Source: an uncultured Bacteroidales bacterium (lineage in GTDB: Bacteria > Bacteroidota > Bacteroidia > Bacteroidales > Paludibacteraceae). From it: a stretch of 64,000 nt of DNA. The number at the start of each line of letters is the position of its first letter. Position 1 is the stretch's first letter. The DNA is taken from assembly GCA_903901975.1 (NCBI GenBank), contig CAIUTB010000153.1:33876-97875 (forward strand), written 5' to 3'. Positions 56,804-64,000 of this stretch are shown here, in pieces. The position numbers were made by a program, and so were the translations under genes. The notes beneath the pieces are model-generated. The model ran no database searches and was not told the origin of the DNA. It saw only the letters and a program-made list of their open reading frames with translations.

Positions 56804-58504
56804 TTAAATCCCGGCAATTTTCCTATTTACAATATCCAAAATTTGTCCTTCCAATTCCATGGCTTTTTGTTCCAGTACATTTACCTGCTCTAATAATTGA
56901 GAAGCAAATTCCTTATCGGTGAGGCTACCGGCGTTAATGCGGACATTTAATCCAGCTCCCAGCACTGCCGAGCGGGCCGCCAACGCACCAACTCCTGCGT
57001 CCGAAACAGAATTCGGATTGCCTGTTTGAGCCATATTAATCATTACCTCCATCGATTCGTAACTGACCTGCATCACACGGAAAGGAATTTCCATAGCTTT
57101 ACGGGTGGCTGTTTGAATAGTTTCTTTGCGATAGCGTTTCTGTTCTTCATTTTTCTGCGGAAGTCCGAAAGCATCCATAATGCCATTGAAGGCCAGCGTA
57201 TCTTCGTCAATCAGGCGGAGCAGTTCATCGTGAAATGTTTTTCCTTTTTCTGCCCAGCACGAAAATTCTTCCCAACGGTCGTCCCAGCCTTTTTTATGTG
57301 CGGTGAGGTTTGCCACCATCGTTCCCAATGCTGCACCCATGGCACCCATACAGGCTGCAACAGAGCCTCCGCCAGGTGCTGCTGATTCGGATGCGGTTTC
57401 GAGTGTGAATTGTTTCACACTGAGGTCAATCAGTTTCTTTTTTGATTCATCTTCCATAAGGTATTCAATTATTTTCTTTTTCGGATCGAAAGGAGTCAAC
57501 TCATCCAATCCGAGTGATTTTATAGCAATTTTCAGAATTTCATCATCCGAAATTCCGGTAGAACGATGTTGTTTTCGTAAAAAATATTTTCCGGCATCCA
57601 GCATCGCTTGTAACGGAACAACCCCTACCAATTCAGAACCGGTAACCCGAATGCCACGAAGTGCAGCCCGTTCGCATGCCAGTTCAAAAACCTGATGCAT
57701 GGATATTAAGCTTGTGTCGGTGATATTGAACGAAAGCTGAGTGATTCCGTATTCTTCAATATACCAACCAATTCCTTTCACGCCTTTCAACAAGCCGGGA
57801 ATATAAACCGGATTACCAAGTTCATCTTTCACTATTTTTCCGGTCAACGAATTTCCTTCGCGTTTCACACGACCTTTCTCCCGGATATCAAAGGCAATAG
57901 AATTTGCCCAACGGGTGGAAGTGCTGTTTAGATTCACATTATAGGCGATCAGAAAATTACGGGCACTAAGGGCTGTAGCACCTGTTTTCCTTACATTTTG
58001 GGTAAATGCCGCCGGTCCGAAATCAGGTTTCCATGCGGAATCAGTTAGTTTTTGAGGCAAACCTTCATATTCTCCCGCGCGGCAATTGGCCAAATTCTGT
58101 CGTTTTTCCTCAACAGCGGCAAATTCATAGCAATAAACCGGAATGCCCAATTCATCTCCAATTCGTTTCCCAAGTTTGCGTGCAAATTCAGCGGTCTCAT
58201 CCATCGTGATTCCTTTGATTGGAATAAGTGGCAGCACATCGGTAGCACCAAAACGTGGATGTTCGCCCTGGTGTTTGCTCATATCAATCAGTTCGGCGGC
58301 TTTCTTTACCGCCCGAAATGCAGCTTCGCAAACCGCTTCCGGCTCACCAACAAAAGTGACTACGGTGCGATTCGTCGCCTTTCCAGGGTCAACATCAATA
58401 AGTTTCACCCCATCAACCGATTTAATTTCATCCAGAATTTTATTGATAATTCCCCTGTCTTTTCCCTCGCTGAAATTGGGGACACATTCAATGATTTGAT
58501 TCAT
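56804..58504 (-). CDS. ftcD: Glutamate formimidoyltransferase / formiminotetrahydrofolate cyclodeaminase fusion
   Basis: 566 residues. It moves the formimino group from N-formiminoglutamate to tetrahydrofolate and then releases ammonia, the last steps of this histidine pathway. The formiminotransferase N-terminal (about 1-180; IIECVPNFSEGKD, GEHPRFGATDVLPLIP) and C-terminal (about 181-325) subdomains are followed by the cyclodeaminase (about 365-560; ESAAPGGGSVAACMGAMGAAL, ISDAGVGALAARSAVLGA-like). The fused form is also found in animals. The start at 58504 (MNQIIECVPNF) replaces a slightly longer frame from 58522. Last gene of the hut operon. Confidence 0.95.
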   Translation of the reverse strand: MNQIIECVPNFSEGKDRGIINKILDEIKSVDGVKLIDVDPGKATNRTVVTFVGEPEAVCEAAFRAVKKAAELIDMSKHQGEHPRFGATDVLPLIPIKGITMDETAEFARKLGKRIGDELGIPVYCYEFAAVEEKRQNLANCRAGEYEGLPQKLTDSAWKPDFGPAAFTQNVRKTGATALSARNFLIAYNVNLNSTSTRWANSIAFDIREKGRVKREGNSLTGKIVKDELGNPVYIPGLLKGVKGIGWYIEEYGITQLSFNITDTSLISMHQVFELACERAALRGIRVTGSELVGVVPLQAMLDAGKYFLRKQHRSTGISDDEILKIAIKSLGLDELTPFDPKKKIIEYLMEDESKKKLIDLSVKQFTLETASESAAPGGGSVAACMGAMGAALGTMVANLTAHKKGWDDRWEEFSCWAEKGKTFHDELLRLIDEDTLAFNGIMDAFGLPQKNEEQKRYRKETIQTATRKAMEIPFRVMQVSYESMEVMINMAQTGNPNSVSDAGVGALAARSAVLGAGLNVRINAGSLTDKEFASQLLEQVNVLEQKAMELEGQILDIVNRKIAGI

Positions 58505-58610
58505 AATATTTAGTTTAACCACTCAGGCTCTTAGCTTATTAGGAGTCACAAAGTGAATATGTTTAAAATTTTTAATTATTTTTTTAGTGAACCTTTGTAA
58601 TCTTAGTGTC

Positions 58611-59837
58611 TTAGTGCTGAAGCAAACCGTTTTTCCACACTTTTTCAGGTTTTAATTCCCCTTGTCGGTATAATATTTCTCTGTAGTCGCTAGTTTTGAA
58701 AGCAATAAAATCCGCTTTCAATTCCGGTTTCAATATGCCACGATCCGGTTTATTGAGGGCTAAAGAAGCCCTGCAGGTCAAAGCAGCCCAAACTTCAGTC
58801 ATGGTTAGTTTTTCAAATGCACCCAGAATTGCCGCTTCAACCAACAGATTTCCCATGGGTGCCGAACCCGGATTCCAGTCGGATGCAATGACCAGCGAAG
58901 TTCCGGCATCCAGCAATTTATGCGCGGGTGCAAACTTTTCCCCCAATCCGATAGAAGCTCCCGGAAGTACCACCGGAATAACATTTCCTGTTGCCAGAAT
59001 CGCTATTTCTTCATCATTGGCAGCTTCGAGATGATCGATACTGACTGCCCAGACTTCATTGGCCAATTCCGCCACTCCGGCTGTAAACTGATTACCGTGA
59101 ATTGTTATTTCAAATCCCATTTCGTTAGCCTTCAGCAAATATGTTCTGGCAGTTTCGTAAGAAAATGCAGCTTTCTCTACAAAAATATCTATCCTTTTTG
59201 CAAGATTCTTTTTCTTTATTTCCGGCAAGAGGTATTTAATTATCGATTCCAGGTATTCGTTTTCATCTCCATCAAAATCATTGGGCAGAATATGGGCAGC
59301 CAGACAGGTTGGAATAATATCGGCCAGTGAATTCCGGTCTGCCAGCTTGATGGCTTCGAGTATTTTGAGTTCATGTTCCACCGATAACCCGTAACCGCTT
59401 TTCACTTCGATGGTTGTAACACCTTGTTTAAGCAGTTTCTGAGCACGTTGTGCAGTCAGTTCAGCCAATTCAATTAAGGTTGAATTTCGTGTTTTCTCGA
59501 CTGTATCCCAGATTCCGCCTCCGGATTCTGCCATCTCTAGGTAACTTTTCCCCGACAAACGCAGTGCATAATCATTTGCACGAGAACCGGCCCAGCAAAT
59601 GTGGGTATGAACATCAATCATTCCCGGTAAAACGACCCAATCACCATCCAGTCTTTCAATTGTTACATCCGGATTTTGGTGTTTTAGCTTTTCAAATTTA
59701 CCAGTTTCAATAATTTTTCCGTGTTGATGCAGGATTCCTCCACTGGAAATAATTTCAAGTTGATTATCGGATAAATGGCCTTTAGGAGGCAAATTATCCA
59801 TGGTCAGAATTTGTTTAAATGGTCCGGTAAGTATCAT
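58611..59837 (-). CDS. hutI: Imidazolonepropionase
   Basis: 408-residue amidohydrolase converting 4-imidazolone-5-propionate to N-formimino-glutamate. Metal ligands in MIDVHTHICWAGSRANDYALRLSGKSYLEM (HxH), EVKSGYGLSVE, ITIHGNQF, SIDHLEA and ASDWNPGSAPMGNL. Length normal. It lies 106 bases upstream of ftcD and about 120 bases downstream of hutU; that second gap holds a palindromic CCCCCTAAAGGGGG repeat. Confidence 0.96.
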   Translation of the reverse strand: MILTGPFKQILTMDNLPPKGHLSDNQLEIISSGGILHQHGKIIETGKFEKLKHQNPDVTIERLDGDWVVLPGMIDVHTHICWAGSRANDYALRLSGKSYLEMAESGGGIWDTVEKTRNSTLIELAELTAQRAQKLLKQGVTTIEVKSGYGLSVEHELKILEAIKLADRNSLADIIPTCLAAHILPNDFDGDENEYLESIIKYLLPEIKKKNLAKRIDIFVEKAAFSYETARTYLLKANEMGFEITIHGNQFTAGVAELANEVWAVSIDHLEAANDEEIAILATGNVIPVVLPGASIGLGEKFAPAHKLLDAGTSLVIASDWNPGSAPMGNLLVEAAILGAFEKLTMTEVWAALTCRASLALNKPDRGILKPELKADFIAFKTSDYREILYRQGELKPEKVWKNGLLQH

Positions 59838-59845
59838 AATAAATG

Positions 59846-59968
59846 CCCCCTAACCCCCTAAAGGGGGAATAAAAAGGTTGAATAGGTTTTTTGATATAAA
59901 TAAAGTTACTTTTATATTCAGTTTCTTTTTCTCATTGCAATCGTAAAATTCCCCCTTTAGGGGGTTAG
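59846..59968. repeat. Inverted pair of CCCCCTAAAGGGGG palindromes between hutI and hutU
   Basis: A CCCCCTAACCCCCTAAAGGG-type unit at 59846-59871 and its reverse-oriented partner TTCCCCCTTTAGGGGGTTAG at 59949-59968. Each contains a palindrome CCCCCTAAAGGGGG, and the two copies together can pair over about 20 bases. The right copy runs into the end of hutU and supplies its last codons and stop. Confidence 0.85.
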
Positions 59969-61621
59969 TTTATTTCTGTTTTCAATAGCTGTTTCGTAGC
60001 CGGCATCTGCATGTCGGTAAATTCCCATGGCCGGATCGTTGTACAACACACGACTTAAACATTCAGCGGCCCGCTCTGTTCCATCTGCAACAACCACCAT
60101 GCCGGCATGTTGCGAATAACCGATGCCGACACCACCACCGTGATGAAAAGAAACCCATGTTGCTCCACCGCTGGTATTTGCCATCAAATTTAATAACGGC
60201 CAGTCGGAAACGGCATCTGTTCCATCGAGCATTCCTTCTGTTTCGCGGTTGGGTGAAGCCACCGAACCACAATCGAGGTGGTCGCGACCAATGACAATCG
60301 GTGCTTTTACTTTACCTTCTTTTACCAATCGGTTGAAAAGCAAACCTGCTTTCTCTCTTTCTCCCATTCCCAGCCAGCAAATACGGCTTGGCAATCCCTG
60401 AAAAGCAATTTTCTCTTTTGCTTCAGTCAGCCATTTAATCAAATGTTCGTTTTCCGGAAACAGTTTCATCAATTCCCTGTCGGTGGTATAAATATCTTCC
60501 GGATCGCCGGAAAGCGCCACCCAACGGAACGGACCTTTGCCATCGCAAAAAAGCTGACGGATAAATTTGGGGACAAAACCATCGTAATCGAACGCATGTT
60601 CTTCACCTCCCTGCCGGGCAAATTCACGCAGATTATTGCCATAATCGAACGTTATGCTGCCACGTTTTTGCATTTCAAGCATAAAACCAACATGTCGGGC
60701 CATGCTTTTCAACGATTTTTCTTTGTAAAGAACCGGATTTGTTTTCCGTAAATCCAATGCATCCTTTAGTGTAAACCCATTTGGTACGTAGCCGTTCAAC
60801 GGATCATGCGCCGAGGTTTGGTCGGTCAGGATTTCAGGAATAATATTATCATGCAACAGTTTTTCAAGTACATCGCCGATATCGCCCACCAAACCAATGG
60901 AGACCGCTTCGCCTTTTTCTGTTGCTTCGAAGGTCCATTTTAGAGCTTCGGCATAATCGTAAGTCATTTTGTCAATATAACGGGTTTCCAGCCGTTTTTT
61001 AATGCGTTCCGGATCGACATCCACACCAAGATAAGTTGCACCTGCCATGGTTGCCGCTAAGGGTTGAGCACCGCTCATGCCGCCGATACCTCCAGAAACA
61101 ATCAGTTTATGACTTAAATCACCCTTGAAATATTTGCGGCCACATTCTACAAAAGTTTCGAACGTTCCCTGAAGAATTCCCTGCGAGCCAATGTAAATCC
61201 AGCTTCCGGCTGTCATTTGTCCGTACATCATTAACCCGCGGGCTTTCAGTTCTTCGAAATGTTCCCACGTTGCCCACGCCGGAACGAGGTTGCTGTTGGC
61301 AATCAACACACGCGGTGTCTGCGGATGCGAACGAACCAGGCCAATCGGTTTCCCCGACTGAACGAGCAATGAATGATTTTCATCCATTTCGAGGAGAATG
61401 CGGATGATTTCTTTTACTGCTTCAGGATTTCGGGCTGCCTGTCCGGTTCCGCCGTATACAATCAGGTTGGCCGGATCTTCGGCTACTTCGGCATCCAGGT
61501 TATTCAGCAACATGCGTAACGGTGCTTCAGTTTGCCATGATTTTGCATGCAACAGATTGCCCCTCGGTGCTATGTAATGAGGATGTGAAGCGTATTTTTC
61601 AATAAATTCCGAATAATTCAT
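59957..61621 (-). CDS. hutU: Urocanate hydratase
   Basis: 554 residues; NAD-dependent conversion of urocanate to imidazolonepropionate. Family blocks: [54 protein letters not shown], the catalytic-site stretch [33 protein letters not shown] and [19 protein letters not shown]. The start at 61621 ([16 protein letters not shown]) is preferred to 61642; it overlaps the hutH stop by 23 bases. The final codons LTP and stop are encoded by the CCCCCTAAAGGGGG repeat, so the native end may have been different. Confidence 0.95.
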   Translation of the reverse strand: MNYSEFIEKYASHPHYIAPRGNLLHAKSWQTEAPLRMLLNNLDAEVAEDPANLIVYGGTGQAARNPEAVKEIIRILLEMDENHSLLVQSGKPIGLVRSHPQTPRVLIANSNLVPAWATWEHFEELKARGLMMYGQMTAGSWIYIGSQGILQGTFETFVECGRKYFKGDLSHKLIVSGGIGGMSGAQPLAATMAGATYLGVDVDPERIKKRLETRYIDKMTYDYAEALKWTFEATEKGEAVSIGLVGDIGDVLEKLLHDNIIPEILTDQTSAHDPLNGYVPNGFTLKDALDLRKTNPVLYKEKSLKSMARHVGFMLEMQKRGSITFDYGNNLREFARQGGEEHAFDYDGFVPKFIRQLFCDGKGPFRWVALSGDPEDIYTTDRELMKLFPENEHLIKWLTEAKEKIAFQGLPSRICWLGMGEREKAGLLFNRLVKEGKVKAPIVIGRDHLDCGSVASPNRETEGMLDGTDAVSDWPLLNLMANTSGGATWVSFHHGGGVGIGYSQHAGMVVVADGTERAAECLSRVLYNDPAMGIYRHADAGYETAIENRNKLTP

Positions 61622-63185
61622 GCTCTTCGTTTTTAAAATCAATATGATGATTTTTGGCCGTTTGGTTGAGTTGTTTTATAATTTCTTTCGATTGAATCAG
61701 TGCAATAGCTTTATCAATATCGTCTGAGAAAATGCGGTCGGTATCGGCAAATGTGATTTGCTCCCGAATGAGTTTGTGCGCTTCTTCAATCAAAATTCCT
61801 GATTTCATTGGCTTACGGAAATCAAAACCCTGAGCGGCAGTAAGCATTTCGATAGCCAGTATTTTTTCCAGATTATCCACAATCCGCAGGCTTTTACGAA
61901 CACCGATTGAACCCATGCTCACATGATCTTCCTGACCGAGCGAAGTGGGAATACTGTCGGCACTGGCCGGAAAACATTGCGTTTTATTTTCGCTTACCAG
62001 CGCAGCGGTTGTATATTGCAGAATCATAAAGCCGGAATTCAGTCCGGTGCGAGTCATCAACAATTTTGGTAATCCCGGAACACTTTCCATCATCGACAAA
62101 TAGACACGGCGATCGGCAATATTGCCCAGTTCGGCAGCGGCTAATCCGACATAATCAATAGGCATAGCGATGGGTTGACCGTGGAAATGGCCGCCACTAA
62201 TGGTATTATCTTCAGAAAAAATAATGGGATTGTCGGTCACGGAATTGATTTCGATAAGCATGGTTTCTTTCAAATGCAACCACGCGTTACGTGAAGCGCC
62301 ATGAATCTGCGGAATGCAGCGCAACGAATACGGATCCTGAACCCGGTGGCAATTTTTATGCGACCTGACAATTTGTGAATGATGAAGCAACGCACGCATG
62401 CGTTTCGCCACATACACACTGCCGGAATAAGGCCGCAAACTGTGCAGTTCTTCGTCAAAACATTTCACTGAACCCATCATAGCTTCATGGTCTATGGCAG
62501 CTATGATGTCGGCATGATCGAGGCAGTTCTGGAATTTTTCCAGCAGAATAATGGCATGAGCACTCATGAATTGCGTGCCGTTTATCAGTGCCAGTCCTTC
62601 TTTAGGGCCCAAATCGACAGGCAGCATTCCAAGCAACTCCAACACTTCCGACATAGGTTTAATCTCCTTGTGAAACCACACTTTTCCCATGCCAATGAGT
62701 GGTAGAAACAGGTGTGAAAGTGGTGCCAAATCGCCGGAAGCACCCACTGAACCCTGTTCGGGAACGCATGGAATCATGTCATTTTCGATGTGCCAGATAA
62801 TGCGTTCAACGGTTTCGACGGCAATGCCGGAATACCCTTTGCAAAGCGCGTGAACCTTGAGAATCATCATCAATTTGGCAATTTCTTTATCTATGAGATT
62901 TCCGACGCCAACGCTGTGGCTCATTAACAGGTTGTATTGCAGTTTTTTTGTATCTTCTTTGCCTATCAATGTGGTACATAAAGGTCCAAAACCCGTATTT
63001 ATGCCGTAAACAATCTTTTTTTTGTAAACGATTTGTTCGACGACATCCCTGCTTTTTTGGATGTTGGAGCTAACTTTTGAGGTCAGAATTCCTTTTTCGA
63101 GTCCACGAGCCAGGTTGAGTGCCCTGCCTATGGTCATTTCCTCTTCGGCGTAGCGAAATTCTTTGATGGATTTATCTTTTTGCAT
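61599..63185 (-). CDS. hutH: Histidine ammonia-lyase
   Basis: 528 residues; removes ammonia from histidine to give urocanate. The MIO prosthetic group forms from ASG in [57 protein letters not shown] and the later [18 protein letters not shown] region are the family blocks. Slightly longer than the usual ~500 residues. First gene of the hut operon; -7 box TATATTTG on the minus strand at 63258-63265. Confidence 0.96.
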   Translation of the reverse strand: MQKDKSIKEFRYAEEEMTIGRALNLARGLEKGILTSKVSSNIQKSRDVVEQIVYKKKIVYGINTGFGPLCTTLIGKEDTKKLQYNLLMSHSVGVGNLIDKEIAKLMMILKVHALCKGYSGIAVETVERIIWHIENDMIPCVPEQGSVGASGDLAPLSHLFLPLIGMGKVWFHKEIKPMSEVLELLGMLPVDLGPKEGLALINGTQFMSAHAIILLEKFQNCLDHADIIAAIDHEAMMGSVKCFDEELHSLRPYSGSVYVAKRMRALLHHSQIVRSHKNCHRVQDPYSLRCIPQIHGASRNAWLHLKETMLIEINSVTDNPIIFSEDNTISGGHFHGQPIAMPIDYVGLAAAELGNIADRRVYLSMMESVPGLPKLLMTRTGLNSGFMILQYTTAALVSENKTQCFPASADSIPTSLGQEDHVSMGSIGVRKSLRIVDNLEKILAIEMLTAAQGFDFRKPMKSGILIEEAHKLIREQITFADTDRIFSDDIDKAIALIQSKEIIKQLNQTAKNHHIDFKNEEHELFGIY

Positions 63186-63257
63186 CTACGTTTAGTACTG
63201 ATTTAAAATTCTTGAGATTGGTTTTTACTAAATCGGAATATTCATTCCATTTACATG

Positions 63258-63265
63258 CAAATATA
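63258..63265 (-). promoter_or_regulatory. -7 box of the hut operon
   Basis: TATATTTG on the minus strand matches TAnnTTTG, 72 bases upstream of the hutH ATG. No 29-bp box at the corresponding upstream position. Confidence 0.55.
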
Positions 63266-63553
63266 GAAATTGTTTTTTAGAAAATAAGAAAACTTCAATA
63301 ATTTATACATAAAGGAAATTTTATGAATCAACTTTATAATGCAGAATAGAGAACTGAAAATTTTGGCGGAAATCTGAAAGAATTGAGAGACAACAAAAAA
63401 GAAAAGGGTTCAGGTTTAAAGCCTAAACACTATTGATTGGAGTTTATACAATATGAGGATAGTCACTTTTATAATCATTTTCAGTTGAAGCCTACTAAAT
63501 ATTGGGAGATTGATTCTAAAAATGGTTGCGCAAATATAAAAAAATAGAACAGA

Positions 63554-63587
63554 AAAACCCTCACAATCAATTGATTATGAGGGTTTT
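63554..63587 (-). terminator. Terminator after the tRNA genes
   Basis: Near-perfect palindrome: AAAACCCTCA (63554-63563) pairs with TGAGGGTTTT (63578-63587), the inner AATCAATTGATT extends the stem with one C-A mismatch, and Ts follow on the minus strand. Confidence 0.8.
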
Positions 63588-63609
63588 CTAAAATTATCAA
63601 ATTCATTGG

Positions 63610-63695
63610 TGGTACCCGAAGCGGGACTTGAACCCGCACAGCCGTGAAGCCAAAGGATTTTAAGTCCTTCGTGTCTACCATTCCACCATCCGGGC
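63610..63695 (-). tRNA. tRNA-Leu (anticodon UAA)
   Basis: 86 bases on the minus strand, from GCCCGGATGG to an encoded GGGTACCA end. Class II with a long variable arm (TTGGCTTCACGGCT), T-arm GGTTCAAGTCC and anticodon loop CTTAAAA, giving UAA. Confidence 0.96.
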
Positions 63696-63791
63696 AGAAT
63701 TTGAAATTTTTTTGAGCGAAAGACGGGAATTCCCGATAGTAATCGGGATAAACTTCTCGTCCCGTTCTATGGTAATCCAATTTTTCATTTG

Positions 63792-63864
<73 letters not shown>

Positions 63865-63939
63865 AAAATTTTTGGTAATTAATAAAAACATTATTTCATT
63901 AAGCCCTTGCCAAGGTCGTTTTCGTGTTCATTCCTTAGG

Positions 63940-63974
63940 GGCAAGGTCGCGCTCTACCAATTGAGCTACTTTCG
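63940..63974 (-). pseudogene. 5' half of a duplicated tRNA-Gly
   Basis: Reading the minus strand from 63974, GCGAAAGTAGCTCAATTGG and the anticodon arm up to GACCTTGCC match the intact tRNA-Gly with two changes. After the anticodon it diverges, and no T-arm or 3' acceptor strand follows. The match continues into the upstream flank to 64000, so a block including promoter-side DNA was duplicated with an offset of about 111 bases. Confidence 0.75.
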
Positions 63975-64000
63975 CAAAATTTTTCGTAATTAATAAAAAC

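Larger units (their letters stand above)
63186..63609. other. Intergenic region between hutH and the tRNA genes
   Basis: About 420 bases, AT-rich, with the hut promoter on the left and the tRNA terminator on the right (both listed). No coding frame or repeat seen in between. Confidence 0.6.

Overview
The window comes from a Bacteroidota chromosome, most likely an anaerobic Bacteroidales related to Paludibacter or the Dysgonomonadaceae. Support for this: promoters with the Bacteroidota -7 box TAnnTTTG, a SusC/SusD pair, type IX secretion (T9SS) C-terminal sorting domains, a gldA-pssA-dtd cluster, rubrerythrin, and a fused formiminotransferase-cyclodeaminase with HutH/HutU/HutI. The genus is an inference; no rRNA is present.

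Layout. (1) 1-3106, minus: housekeeping genes dtd > pssA > gldA > ruvB (ruvB is cut by the window edge). (2) 3435-12025, plus: pectin/rhamnogalacturonan degradation operon with GH28, a decayed second GH28, a transposase relic, GH43, GH105, PL1, CE8 pectinesterase and a CE12-type acetylesterase; it has no SusCD of its own. (3) 12063-13526, minus: DUF6249 protein, ECF sigma factor, small membrane protein. (4) 13801-18336: RBBP9-type hydrolase, then cysK and metY (sulfur assimilation) and a Gfo/Idh/MocA oxidoreductase. (5) 18829-53869: about 35 kb devoted to beta-mannan. It contains four T9SS proteins sharing a tandem CBM-like module (two stand-alone, one fused to GH26 mannanase, one fused to an acetylesterase), three giant T9SS proteins built of 'FDFG' beta-sandwich and Ig-like repeats (one with an SGNH esterase and a LamG-like domain), a 55-residue orphan peptide, an AraC regulator, a sodium symporter, a GH130 phosphorylase, SusC, SusD, a surface lipoprotein, two paralogous clan GH-A hydrolases, a lipoprotein GH26 and a GH2 beta-mannosidase. 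(6) 54026-56605: ABC-F ATPase and rubrerythrin, divergent. (7) 56804-63185, minus: hutH > hutU > hutI > ftcD histidine degradation operon. (8) 63610-64000, minus: tRNA-Leu(UAA), tRNA-Gly(GCC) and a truncated second tRNA-Gly.

How they work together (inference): secreted and surface-anchored GH26 enzymes and esterases open and deacetylate mannan, SusCD imports oligomers, GH2, GH130 and the GH-A enzymes finish them, and the symporter takes up small sugars. The strongest new observation is regulatory. Seven promoters (six in the mannan region, one ahead of the pectin operon) carry a 29-bp TCAA(A/G)A-type box whose last base lies exactly 28 bp before the first base of the TAnnTTTG box. Five housekeeping promoters in the window do not. 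One copy lies midway between the AraC gene and the symporter, making that AraC protein the obvious candidate to bind it.
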